From Symbiopectobacterium purcellii (GTDB lineage Bacteria > Pseudomonadota > Gammaproteobacteria > Enterobacterales > Enterobacteriaceae), in assembly GCF_019797845.1 (NCBI RefSeq), contig NZ_CP081864.1, positions 2,108,001 to 2,172,000 of the forward strand: DNA of 64,000 bases, written 5' to 3'. This document shows, in pieces, positions 1 through 8,339 of this stretch. Both the position numbers and the translations under genes were made by a program. Below the pieces are notes generated by a model. It did no database searches and was not told where the DNA came from. It saw nothing but the letters and a program-made list of their open reading frames with translations. How positions within the stretch are numbered: position 1 is the stretch's first letter; every line of letters starts with the position of its first letter.

Positions 1-352
1 CCGTCCGTTCTCCCGTTTCGCCTCCTGTGTTGAGCACGCCACGCGGTTCTATCAGCATCAGTTTCACTTCAGACTCGGCATAGGGTTTGTGCTCAACCCC
101 TCTGGGAACAACAAACAACTCGCCTTGCTGAAGCAGAACGTTGCCATCGCGGAAGTCGATGCGCAATTCGCCATCGAGTACCAGGAAGGCTTCGTCAGTA
201 TCAGCATGAACGTGCCAGATGAAATCGCCTTTCAGGCGAACGATCTTGAATTGGTAGTCGTTCATTTCTGCTACGACTTTGGGTGTCCACTGCTCACTGA
301 AAAGGGTGAACTTTTGTGCGACGTTGATGGCGGTATAACGGCCGGTACTCAT
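1..352 (-). CDS. Cupin-domain protein (3' end cut by window edge)
   Basis: The frame is open on the minus strand from an ATG at 352 to the window edge, giving about 117 residues without a stop. The start is preceded by AAGGA at a good distance. The product starts MSTGRYTAINVAQKF and carries the two cupin motifs: a first with HVHADTDEAFLVLDGE and a second with GELFVVPRGVEHKP. This is the fold of small metal-binding cupins (mannose-6-phosphate isomerase-like). The substrate cannot be told. The adjacent AraC-type gene is on the same strand upstream and may be related. The opposite-strand reading of this region is a shadow. Confidence 0.8.
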   Translation of the reverse strand, partial: MSTGRYTAINVAQKFTLFSEQWTPKVVAEMNDYQFKIVRLKGDFIWHVHADTDEAFLVLDGELRIDFRDGNVLLQQGELFVVPRGVEHKPYAESEVKLMLIEPRGVLNTGGETGERT

Positions 353-445
353 GCTGGAATCCTTATTGAAGATTTGAAGCCAGCATGGTAGAGAAAGCGC
401 GTTAAGGGGTCTTGTACGATTGTGCAGGTTATGGTTTCGCGCTAT

Positions 446-1258
446 TTAGGACGCTTTAATACGTTTCAACCATCGTCCCGGCGAAACGCCATAGGCAGAC
501 GTGAAGTGGCGTGCCATGTGGCTTTGATCAAAGAAACCTGCCATTACTGCCGTCTCGGCGATGGACTGACCCGATAGCATCAATCGACGGGCGTAATCCA
601 GGCGGCGCATACTCAGGTAGCGATAGGGGCTGGTACCGTAGAGTGCCCGGAAATCCCGGCATAGCTGCCAATGATCCAATTCGCTGGCCTCGGCGAGCGC
701 CTCTAGCGTGATGGTCTGCTCCAGCGTTTCATGGATGAAGGCCCGAGCGCGTTCCACTGCCACGAAATCAGGATGGCGTCGAATTCGGCGCTGCCCGGCA
801 ACCGTTTCCAGCGCATGGGCCAGATCGTACAGCGCATCATCCTCTTCTATCGGGTCAATGCTGCTGTTCATGTCCTGCAATAATGGGGCAATCGCCGCCT
901 GAATTCGTGGGTCGCTGGACAAACCGCCCTCGATGAAAGGGAGTGGCTTGCCGCCAAGGATCTGTTGGATCAAGGCGGGCTCGATGTACGTCATCCGGTA
1001 ATGAAATCCCGCTTCGGTTCCGGCTTCTCCATCATGGAGTTCATCGGGGTGAAGCACCAAAATGGTCCCGGGTAGGCTATGGCGCTGGGATTTGCGATAA
1101 TGAAAACACTGAACACCCGCCAAGGTGCAGCCGATAGCATACGTGTCGTGTCGGTGTGGGGTATAGCCATGCCCACCGAAATAGGCTTCGATGCGTTCGA
1201 TCTTTCCCGGTTGGGTGGCGTGATGAACCCAATCGTAAGGTGTTGTTGTTTTAACCAT
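446..1258 (-). CDS. AraC-family transcriptional regulator
   Basis: A 270-residue protein with an N-terminal AraC-type cupin sensor (PHRHDTYAIG, then LHPDELHDGE) and a C-terminal double helix-turn-helix DNA-binding domain over the last 100 residues (LEALAEASELDHWQLCRDF and AETAVMAGFFDQSHMARHF). This is the normal length and order for the family. A longer frame from a TTG at 1288 exists, but its ribosome site would lie right against the codon, so I chose the ATG at 1258. The effector and targets are unknown. Members of this architecture commonly control a neighbouring exporter or detoxification gene, which is not evident here. Confidence 0.85.
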   Translation of the reverse strand: MVKTTTPYDWVHHATQPGKIERIEAYFGGHGYTPHRHDTYAIGCTLAGVQCFHYRKSQRHSLPGTILVLHPDELHDGEAGTEAGFHYRMTYIEPALIQQILGGKPLPFIEGGLSSDPRIQAAIAPLLQDMNSSIDPIEEDDALYDLAHALETVAGQRRIRRHPDFVAVERARAFIHETLEQTITLEALAEASELDHWQLCRDFRALYGTSPYRYLSMRRLDYARRLMLSGQSIAETAVMAGFFDQSHMARHFTSAYGVSPGRWLKRIKAS

Positions 1259-1304
1259 ATTCACCCGCGTAGAAACGTGACCTGACAATCCCTCGGTTCA
1301 CAAG

Positions 1305-1341
1305 CTATCCATCCTACTTCTCCATCGATGATGATGGATAG
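1305..1341. repeat. Inverted repeat between AraC and MocR genes
   Basis: CTATCCATC at 1305-1313 is matched by its exact reverse complement GATGGATAG at 1333-1341, 19 bases apart. It lies upstream of the AraC-type gene and downstream of the MocR gene. It could be an operator or a stem-loop; it has no T-run. Confidence 0.3.
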
Positions 1342-1414
1342 AGAAATTTACACATCACCGGCTGCTCGGCGTGGGAGATTGAGCGGCAACGTGAGCCAGT
1401 TGCTGGTAGCGCTT

Positions 1415-2839
1415 TCACTGCGACTGAATAACCGCCATCAATTGCTTGACCCATGATTTCGCTATCTCTGGTTCGGTGACGTTGGCAAATCCCATCAGCA
1501 GGCCGCCGTGCAGTGTGTTACACACTTGCCAGTGCGTGAGTGCCTGGATGGCGAGGCCGTTGCTTTGGGCCGCTGCCGCCAGAGACGTGTCACTCTGGCG
1601 GCCGGTCAGCTTTGCCAATACATGAATACCACCGGCTTGGGGCTGAATATCAATGCGTGAACCCAGTGTGTCTAACAGCGCATCGACCAGATAACCACGC
1701 CTCACGGCATACAGCGAACGCATCTTGCGCAGGTGGCGTGCGAAGTGACCTTGTTCCATAAAGTCGGCAACCGTTGCTTGGTTTAGCGTCGCGCCAGGGC
1801 CGCAAAGGTGATTCGCCATGTCCCTGAACCGCTCAACGTGCGACGCAGGGACAACCAGATAGGCAAGACGCAAGCCAGGGAACAGCACCTTGCTGAAGGT
1901 GCCGGTGTACAGCACGCGCTCGTCTCGATCCAGGCTTTTAAGCGGTGGCAATGGTCTTCCGTGATAGCGAAACTCGCTATCGTAGTCATCCTCAATGATC
2001 CACGCGTTGCGGCGCCGGGCCCACTCGAGCAGTTGTAACCGTCTCGGAAGTGACAGCGCTACGCCCATCGGACTCTGGTGTGTCGGTGTCACGATGGCAA
2101 AGCGTGCATCGGGATAACGCTGTTGTCCGATATCGACATTCAAACCCTCTTCATCGACGGGCACAGGCGTAAGACGCATACCTGCATGTGTTAAACACTG
2201 TCGTGCATAGCGGTAGCCAGGGTCTTCAAACCATCCAACATCACCAGAGCGCAGTAATGTGCGGCACACCAATTCCAGTGCGCCACGGTAGCCAACCGTG
2301 ACAAACACCTGTTCGTGTGAGCAGGTGATGCCGCGCGAAATGGCGAGATAGGTCGCAATAGCGCGGCGCAGCGGTTCGTATCCCAATGGATCGGGATAGC
2401 TCATCGTGACCGCATCCAGCGTACGGAGATGGTGACTGGCCAAGCGGGCCCAGGTCTTGCGGGGGAAAGCATCCAGTGCAGGTAAACCAAGCTGGAAGGG
2501 AAGCGGCGCAGCGGTTGACGGTGTTCTTGGTGCCGAGTGTGTCTTTGCGGACGTTGTCGTGGTGCCGAGTACTGAACCGCCGAGGTTTTCCAGGTGGGGC
2601 GAGACGATCGTGCCAGCGGGCCCACGCGCCAAGAAATACCCCTCGCTGGTCAACATCTGGTAGGCCAACTCAACCGTGCCTCGGGCCACGTTCAGTTCAC
2701 TGGCAAGGCTGCGCACGGAGGGCACGCGATCACCGGGACGCAGTTTTCCCGCCGCGATCACATCTCGGTAGCGACGATACAACTGCAAATAAATCGGTGC
2801 ATCGCGATCGCGGCGTGGTTTCAACTGCTGAACATCCAT
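1415..2839 (-). CDS. MocR/PdxR-family regulator (GntR HTH fused to aminotransferase fold)
   Basis: A 474-residue two-domain protein. Residues about 15-80 form a GntR winged helix (PGDRVPSVRSLASELNVARG), followed by a Ser/Thr/Ala/Pro linker and a class I aminotransferase fold from about 115 to the end. The pyridoxal-phosphate lysine is recognisable in YTGTFSKVLFPG, near residue 317. Proteins of this family sense PLP or an amino-containing ligand and typically control the divergent gene, here the GNAT acetyltransferase starting 92 bases away. The target inference rests on divergent layout only. Confidence 0.9.
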   Translation of the reverse strand: MDVQQLKPRRDRDAPIYLQLYRRYRDVIAAGKLRPGDRVPSVRSLASELNVARGTVELAYQMLTSEGYFLARGPAGTIVSPHLENLGGSVLGTTTTSAKTHSAPRTPSTAAPLPFQLGLPALDAFPRKTWARLASHHLRTLDAVTMSYPDPLGYEPLRRAIATYLAISRGITCSHEQVFVTVGYRGALELVCRTLLRSGDVGWFEDPGYRYARQCLTHAGMRLTPVPVDEEGLNVDIGQQRYPDARFAIVTPTHQSPMGVALSLPRRLQLLEWARRRNAWIIEDDYDSEFRYHGRPLPPLKSLDRDERVLYTGTFSKVLFPGLRLAYLVVPASHVERFRDMANHLCGPGATLNQATVADFMEQGHFARHLRKMRSLYAVRRGYLVDALLDTLGSRIDIQPQAGGIHVLAKLTGRQSDTSLAAAAQSNGLAIQALTHWQVCNTLHGGLLMGFANVTEPEIAKSWVKQLMAVIQSQ

Positions 2840-2930
2840 TTTCTATGTCCTATTCATTTAATTGAATCTTGCACCTTTTAGATGGGGCATCATTTTCCTA
2901 AAGTGGCGGCCTTAAAACAAGGAAATCGAC

Positions 2931-3362
2931 ATGAGCACTTTTCGATTGAGCATTATTGCTAGCGACCATGACTACGTGGCCTGTTTTGCGGTCATGCGCG
3001 CGTTACGGCCCCACCTGACCGATGCTGCTGCATTTGCCGTCCAGGCCCGGCGCCAAGCAGAGCAAGGCTACCGCTTACTTGCTGCGTGGCAGGGCGATCA
3101 GGTCGCAGGGTTGGCAGGCTATCGTGTACAAGAAAATCTGCTGTACGGACGCTTTCTCTATATCGATGATTTGATCGCGATTTCCTGTGCCCGCAGACAG
3201 GGTTTAGGCGGCGTGCTGATCGGGGCGATGCAAGAGGAGGCGAGACGGCAAGGCTGCGGCCATCTGGTTCTCGATACCGCCTTGAGCAATGGATTGGCGC
3301 AACGCTTCTATTTCCGCCATGACCTATTGCCCAAAGGGCTGCATTTCAGCCAAGCGATATAG
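2931..3362 (+). CDS. GNAT-family N-acetyltransferase
   Basis: A 143-residue single-domain protein with the acetyl-CoA binding core typical of GNAT enzymes: a beta-strand pair (FLYIDDLIAI), then the pyrophosphate loop with RRQGLGGVLIGAM near residue 87, and the C-terminal strand with LDTALSNGLAQRFYFR. AAGGA lies nine bases before the ATG. It is divergent from the MocR regulator, which probably controls it. The acceptor substrate is unknown. Confidence 0.85.
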   Translation: MSTFRLSIIASDHDYVACFAVMRALRPHLTDAAAFAVQARRQAEQGYRLLAAWQGDQVAGLAGYRVQENLLYGRFLYIDDLIAISCARRQGLGGVLIGAMQEEARRQGCGHLVLDTALSNGLAQRFYFRHDLLPKGLHFSQAI

Positions 3363-3421
3363 ATGCTGCACTGCATAAATCAACGACTTTACCTGGAATA
3401 TATTTCTATCGGAGATCTTTT

Positions 3422-3857
3422 ATGAACACCCTTCGCTTGCCTTACCACACGCTTGCGCGTGAGGCTTACCACGGTTTCAGCCTCACCAAGAAAGCGTTGG
3501 ACAACAGCCGTCTTGGAAAACAGCTCATTGAGTTGGTCTATCTGCGCGTTTCGCAGATCAACGGCTGTGCCTTTTGTCTGGAGATGCATGCAGCGGCTCT
3601 GCGTGCCGGTGGAATGCCGGATGTGAAGTTAGACAGTCTGGCTGGCTGGCTGGCGTGTTAGCGGCCAATTTAATGACCGCGAACGCGCCGCATTGGCATG
3701 GACTGAATCGCTCGTTGACGTGGCACACACGCATGCACCTGATGAGGACTTCGATCCACTTAAGATGCATTTTAGCGATGAGGAGATTGCCGATCTGAGT
3801 TTCGCCATCGCGTTGATGAGCGCTTTCAATCGTTTGGCGATCGGCATGCGTCAGTAG
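3422..3857 (+). pseudogene. AhpD-like carboxymuconolactone decarboxylase family gene, frameshifted at a CTGG repeat
   Basis: The first frame gives 79 residues with the AhpD-type redox motif CAFCLEMH, then stops at 3661. The rest of the domain continues in another frame, from RVSGQFNDRERAALAWTE to AFNRLAIGMRQ and a stop at 3855-3857. Joining the two gives a normal-length protein of about 143 residues. The change of frame falls in four tandem CTGG units; with three units the whole gene reads through as SLAGWRVSGQF. Members act as small peroxidase or thiol-redox proteins. GGAG precedes the ATG. The gene is off unless slippage or recoding restores the frame. Confidence 0.85.
3638..3653 (+). repeat. 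(CTGG)4 tandem repeat causing the frameshift
   Basis: Four perfect CTGG units in tandem inside the AhpD-like gene. Each unit gained or lost shifts the frame by one, so three units restore the open reading frame and four disrupt it. Confidence 0.9.
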
Positions 3858-3908
3858 CTATACGCATTGGGTACAGGGGGGCGCGATAGGGGACTGGCGT
3901 TCACCCCC

Positions 3909-4748
3909 TCACGTTTCGTAGCAAATATTATAGGTATTACCCGTTCGTTCTATATGTGCAAATCCACGCTCGCCAAGGTGCATACCAGCAATAAGGAGTT
4001 TGTCCGAACTGACAATATCCAACAGTTTCGAGCGCGTGTCGGCTGCAAGTATCGGATCCTGGTCGAAGGCAATGGACACAGCGGGGTGGGGAATTTGAAT
4101 GAGAGGAAAATGAACAATATCCACCCAAATCAGTAGACTACTATCTCTTGATTCAATCCGATAGCCAGAATGACCAGCAGTATGTCCCGGCAGAGGAACG
4201 GCACTAATTCCGGGAAGGATGTCGTTATTGGTAAATCTGCGCAGCCTTTTGCGATACTTATCGAACACCGTTTCGGCAAAGAGAAAGTTTCCCCGAGTCT
4301 GCGCACTGGCTCTGCTGAGGTTGCCAGCGTCCTGCCAGAAAGCCACTTCATTCTGATGGACGACTAACTCTGCATTGGGGAATGCTGCTTCCCCGAGCGA
4401 GTTAATCAACCCCCCGATATGATCAGGATGGGCATGGGTCAGAAGAATGGTGTCAATGTCGGAAGGCTGCACGCCTGTAAGTGCCAGATTCGCTTGCAGC
4501 GTGCCTCCCCACTGTTTAAATCCTCCTGCGCCAGCATCAATCAGGATCGTGTGGCCACGACCACGAATCAAGTAGCAATTAATGTGAATAGACGATGGGT
4601 CGTGAGCACCTGCGTTTTTCTGTAATTCGGATGCAGATATTGAATTTATATTTGAGAGTAAATCAAGGCTCGCAGAAAGGTATCCATCACTGATGGCTGT
4701 TATTGTGAAGTCGCCAATTTGATGACCTGGGAGTGTTATTTCATTCAT
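3909..4748 (-). CDS. Metallo-beta-lactamase fold hydrolase
   Basis: A 279-residue MBL-fold protein. The zinc-binding signature THAHPDHIGG lies near residue 105, with downstream ligands in PLPGHTAGHSGY and the conserved acidic residue in LIWVDIVHF. The N-terminus has no signal peptide, so it is probably cytosolic. Families with this spacing include lactonases and other ester or thioester hydrolases; the substrate cannot be assigned. It is divergent from a LysR gene with a LysR-type operator between them, so it is the likely target of that regulator. Confidence 0.85.
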   Translation of the reverse strand: MNEITLPGHQIGDFTITAISDGYLSASLDLLSNINSISASELQKNAGAHDPSSIHINCYLIRGRGHTILIDAGAGGFKQWGGTLQANLALTGVQPSDIDTILLTHAHPDHIGGLINSLGEAAFPNAELVVHQNEVAFWQDAGNLSRASAQTRGNFLFAETVFDKYRKRLRRFTNNDILPGISAVPLPGHTAGHSGYRIESRDSSLLIWVDIVHFPLIQIPHPAVSIAFDQDPILAADTRSKLLDIVSSDKLLIAGMHLGERGFAHIERTGNTYNICYET

Positions 4749-4844
4749 AATTGTATTCTTGCCCGACTTACGTGCCTGGGTTCCTTGTATTGATGTTTAG
4801 TCATGATAGAACCCTAAAAACAGCTTATAAATCGAATTTTTGGT

Positions 4845-4867
4845 ATGATTCAGTGACAAAAAATCAT
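4845..4867. promoter_or_regulatory. LysR-type operator (T-N11-A) between the MBL hydrolase and LysR genes
   Basis: ATGATT at 4845-4850 and its reverse complement AATCAT at 4862-4867 are separated by exactly 11 bases, so the inner T and A make the T-N11-A core of LysR recognition sites. It lies 37 bases before the LysR start and about 97 bases before the divergent hydrolase start, the usual place for an autoregulated LysR pair. Confidence 0.55.
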
Positions 4868-4903
4868 GCTTAGCCGCCATGCAGGCATAAACCAGGAACA
4901 CTC

Positions 4904-5791
4904 ATGCGTCGGAAGCTCCCTATCAACACTTCACTCATGGCATTCGAGACTGCGGCTCGTCATGGCAGTTTCGCGCGCGCGGCAGACGAATTGTCTCTCA
5001 CTGAAGGCGCTATCAGCCGCCAGATCGGCCGTTTAGAAACATTCCTTGGCGTTAGGTTGTTCGAGCGAATCGGAAATCGGGTCAGGCTCCTCCCCAACGG
5101 GGAGCGCTACGCGGATCAAGTTCGTGAAGTGCTCGAACGCTTGGAGCGGGATAGTGTGTATCTGATGGGGCAGCCTCACGACAGCGCAAGTTTGGATATT
5201 GCCACCATCCCGACATTTGGGATGCGATGGCTTATTCCTCGCTTGGAACGATTCCAGCAGAAACACCCGAACATTACCGTGCACCTTGCCGAGCGGATGG
5301 AACCCTTCGTCCTGGCAGGAAGCGGATTCGATGCGGCCATCCATTTCGAACATGCCGCTTGGACGGGAATGCATACGCACCGCCTGTTGAGTGAGATCAT
5401 GGTTCCGGTGTGTCGCCCAGACCTTGTAGAAAAAAACCGTGGGACAGTTACCCTGGACAGTTTACCGCGCCTACACCGACGACAGAATTCCGATGCATGG
5501 CAACGTTATGCCCAGGAGACAGCAATCCCGCTGACCAATCCCGCGAGGGGGGCGCGCTACGACCTGCATGCGATGTTGATCGAGGCTGCATTGGCAGGTC
5601 TCGGCGTTGCTCTAGTCCCGCGCCTTTACGTTGAAAAAGAACTGGCGCAAGGCCAGTTGGTTGCGCCTTGGCCAGATGGAAAAACCATTTCCAAAACGTT
5701 CTGCCTTATTCTTCCCGCGTCTATCGAATTGAGCAGTGAGCCACTACAGGCCTTTGCTCGATGGATCCTGGACGAAGCGGATCGTGGTTGA
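4904..5791 (+). CDS. LysR-family regulator, GcvA-like
   Basis: A 295-residue LysR-type regulator. The N-terminal winged helix reads FETAARHGSFARAADELSLT followed by EGAISRQIGRLETFLGVRLF, and the co-inducer binding domain fills residues about 90-290. The opening RRKLPINTSLMAFETAAR and the ending ARWILDEADRG resemble GcvA-like members. It is divergent from the MBL hydrolase and is expected to regulate it and itself through the site at 4845-4867. The inducer is unknown. Confidence 0.9.
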   Translation: MRRKLPINTSLMAFETAARHGSFARAADELSLTEGAISRQIGRLETFLGVRLFERIGNRVRLLPNGERYADQVREVLERLERDSVYLMGQPHDSASLDIATIPTFGMRWLIPRLERFQQKHPNITVHLAERMEPFVLAGSGFDAAIHFEHAAWTGMHTHRLLSEIMVPVCRPDLVEKNRGTVTLDSLPRLHRRQNSDAWQRYAQETAIPLTNPARGARYDLHAMLIEAALAGLGVALVPRLYVEKELAQGQLVAPWPDGKTISKTFCLILPASIELSSEPLQAFARWILDEADRG

Positions 5792-5813
5792 GTCGTGAGA
5801 CTATGTGATTTAT

Positions 5814-6722
5814 TCAGGTCGCATCCGCCGTCAGGCAATCGGTAAAGGTGGCAAGAAAGTCCGTTAACCATTCCGCCTGCACGCGTCCTCCCAGTCCAGG
5901 GCGATGCACCAGATAATAAGCCGCGCCGGTTTTCACCGTTTAGGTAAACGGCATCACCAGCCGCTGCCGACGGATATCTTCTGCCACCAACGTCACATCC
6001 GCCATCGCGATGCCAAAGCCTTGAATCGCCGCACTGATGGCTAAGTCCATGGTGTCGAACTGTTGATTGCGGCGCATGACCGGTTCGTTAATGCGATGTG
6101 TCTTTAGCCACAGTTTCCAATCACGTTGGTCATGGGTGGGATGCAACTGTGTCAGACGTGTCAGTTGGTCCGGCAACAATGTCGTTTGCCCGGCAAGCAA
6201 CAGATGGGGGGCCATTACCGGCGATAGCACTTCGTCGAACAATTTACTGTAATAGTGACGCGGTGCGCCATCCGGTGCGAATACCACCGCGACATCAAAA
6301 TCTTCATGACGAAAATCGATGCCGTGTTCTGTGGTGGTCGTTAGCGAGACATGGATATCCGGTCGTCGCTGTTCCAGCATCATCAAATGAGCCACTAACC
6401 AGCGCATGGCGCAGGTGGGGGCTTTCATGCGAATGGAACGTCCCTCCTTCACCCGGTTTGTGACCCGAAACAGTTGCTCAAAAACGTCGCGCACTTCCGG
6501 TAACAACTGACTGCCTTGCGACGTCAACCGTAAACCACGGGCATGACGTTGAAATAACGAGAAACCCAACCAGGCTTCCAGCGATGCGACCTGCCGACTG
6601 ACTGCCCCTTGCGTGACGAAAAGTTCCTCCGCAGCTCGGGTGAAATTGAGGTGACGCGCCGTCACCACAAAAGCGTGCAATGCATTCAGCGGTGGGATGC
6701 GATTATTCATGGTCATGCACAC
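5814..6722 (-). pseudogene. LysR-family regulator interrupted by an in-frame stop near its C-terminus
   Basis: The open frame gives 260 residues, with the LysR winged helix at the N-terminus (LNFTRAAEELFVTQGAVSRQ) and most of the effector domain, then hits TAA at 5940-5942 after RLVMPFT. Reading on in the same frame gives 41 more residues (TVKTGAAYYLVHRPG to TDCLTADAT) and a TGA at 5814-5816. The total would be the usual 300 or so residues for a LysR protein, and the extra part looks like a normal C-terminal strand-helix end. A single nonsense change is the simplest reading. Some activity may remain because the DNA-binding part is intact. Confidence 0.8.
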
Positions 6723-7067
6723 GCTCCGTCAGACATCCATAAGAAAATCGATTACATAACTATGCAGATAAAGTCGCGCGGCGCTAAGCCTGATTTTTCA
6801 AGGGAAATGGCATCGACTTTCCCTGTTTAAGGTTACGTCTCAGCACTCGGCACATTATCGTATTGCTTCCATTGCTATAAATGGCGAACTCGAGCCATGC
6901 GTTTTTTCATGGCTATTATGACAACAATTCGATTGTAGTACTACCGGTAGAAACGTTTGATGCATGAATAGTTATTCATCAAAAACCAATAAACTTTAGC
7001 AGGCTAGGCTTCACTGGCGTACCGTTCGTATACAAGCTGGTCTGCTATGGCATTTAACGGAGACTCC
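6723..7067. promoter_or_regulatory. Divergent intergenic region between LysR and aminotransferase genes
   Basis: These 345 bases contain no gene. They hold two palindromes: ACAAT-TCG-ATTGT at 6924-6936 and the ARG-box-like element at 6963-6980. Both lie on the aminotransferase side. No clear sigma-70 promoter could be chosen by eye. Confidence 0.5.
6963..6980. promoter_or_regulatory. ARG box-like ArgR site
   Basis: The core TGAAT-AGTT-ATTCA is a perfect inverted repeat and matches the enterobacterial ARG box core (TGAAT, four bases, ATTCA). The palindrome extends to ATGAATA-GT-TATTCAT at 6964-6979. It lies about 90 bases before the aminotransferase start. I did not find a second box at the usual 21-base phase. 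Confidence 0.45.
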
Positions 7068-8240
7068 ATGCCGATTCAAACCCCGGTGCAGTTCAGTTCT
7101 AAATTACCGGATGTGGGCACGACGATTTTTACTGTTATCGGTCAGTTATCCAGCCAGTACCACGCCATCAACCTTTCTCAGGGAGCGCCCAGTTTTCCCT
7201 GTTCTCCCGAACTGATCGCCGGGGTAACGCGTGCCATGAGTTTGGGTCATAACCAGTACGCGTCGATGTCCGGACTGGTATCGCTCAAAGAAGTGGTCGC
7301 GGAGAAAGTCAAACGATTGTACGGCCAGCACTACGACGCCGGGCGGGAGGTAACCATTACCGCCAGCGCCAGCGAAGGGCTGTATTCGGCGATTTCCGCG
7401 CTAGTACATCCCAGTGATGAGGTGATTTATTTTGAGCCGTCATTTGATAGCTATGCACCCATCGTCCGGTTGCAAGGCGCAGCGCCCGTGGCGCTGAAAC
7501 TCGCCGTACCGAGCTTTACCATCAATTGGGATGACGTGCAGGCTGCCATCACCCCGCGCACCCGCATGATCATTCTCAATTCGCCGCATAATCCGAGCGG
7601 CCAGGTGCTAGGCGCTGACGATTTGGCGCAATTGGCGCGACTGACACACAACACCGATATTGTGATCCTTTCTGACGAAGTGTACGAACACGTGGTGTTT
7701 GACGGTCAGCGTCATCACAGCATGGCGACGCACAACGAACTGGCATCACGTAGCGTGATTGTCTCATCGTTCGGTAAAACGTTTCATGTCACTGGCTGGC
7801 GAGTCGGTTACTGCCTGGCTCCCGCCGCGTTGATGGACGAGATCCTCAAAGTCCACCAGTTTATGATGTTTTCCGCCGACACGCCGATGCAATACGCCTT
7901 TGCGGAGTATATGGCGGACCCGGCAACCTATCTGTCGCTCGGAACGTTCTATCAACATAAACGCGATCTACTGGCGAGTGCCTTGCAGAACGGTCCATTT
8001 GAATTATTGCCCTCCGCCGGCTCATTCTTCATGTTAGCGAGCTTTGCCAATTTCAGCGACGAAAGTGACAGCGACATAGTAAAACGATTGATTGTCGAGC
8101 TCGGGGTGGCGACTATCCCGCTGTCGGCGTTTTACACCGACGGCACCGACAATAAATTGATTCGTCTGTCGTTCTCGAAAGATGACGCGACGTTGCTGGC
8201 GGGGGCGAAAGCGCTGTGTCAGGCGGCGGAGCGCCGGTGA
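7068..8240 (+). CDS. Methionine-type aminotransferase (YbdL-like, PLP-dependent)
   Basis: A 390-residue class I/II aminotransferase resembling E. coli YbdL, which transaminates methionine and other amino acids with broad keto-acid use. Visible motifs are INLSQGAPSFPC, the substrate and PLP contacts NSPHNPSG, the cofactor aspartate in LSDEVYEHVVFDG, the Schiff-base lysine in SSFGKTFHVTGWRVGY, and the C-terminal arginine in IRLSFSK. I start it at the ATG at 7068 because GGAG sits five bases before it; an upstream in-frame ATG at 7047 lacks such a site. An amino-acid binding protein follows 99 bases later. Confidence 0.88.
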   Translation: MPIQTPVQFSSKLPDVGTTIFTVIGQLSSQYHAINLSQGAPSFPCSPELIAGVTRAMSLGHNQYASMSGLVSLKEVVAEKVKRLYGQHYDAGREVTITASASEGLYSAISALVHPSDEVIYFEPSFDSYAPIVRLQGAAPVALKLAVPSFTINWDDVQAAITPRTRMIILNSPHNPSGQVLGADDLAQLARLTHNTDIVILSDEVYEHVVFDGQRHHSMATHNELASRSVIVSSFGKTFHVTGWRVGYCLAPAALMDEILKVHQFMMFSADTPMQYAFAEYMADPATYLSLGTFYQHKRDLLASALQNGPFELLPSAGSFFMLASFANFSDESDSDIVKRLIVELGVATIPLSAFYTDGTDNKLIRLSFSKDDATLLAGAKALCQAAERR

Positions 8241-8339
8241 TAAACGTGGTTGTGCGCGATGTGTATTTGGTGCATGCATGGTGTGATGTTGATAGCGGTT
8301 TAAAGACTACTCATTGATTTACCGGAGATCGTTCCAGAT

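Noticed and set aside
89..391. 100-codon plus-strand frame
   Set aside because: It is antisense to the cupin gene, whose minus-strand reading has clear cupin motifs and a ribosome site.
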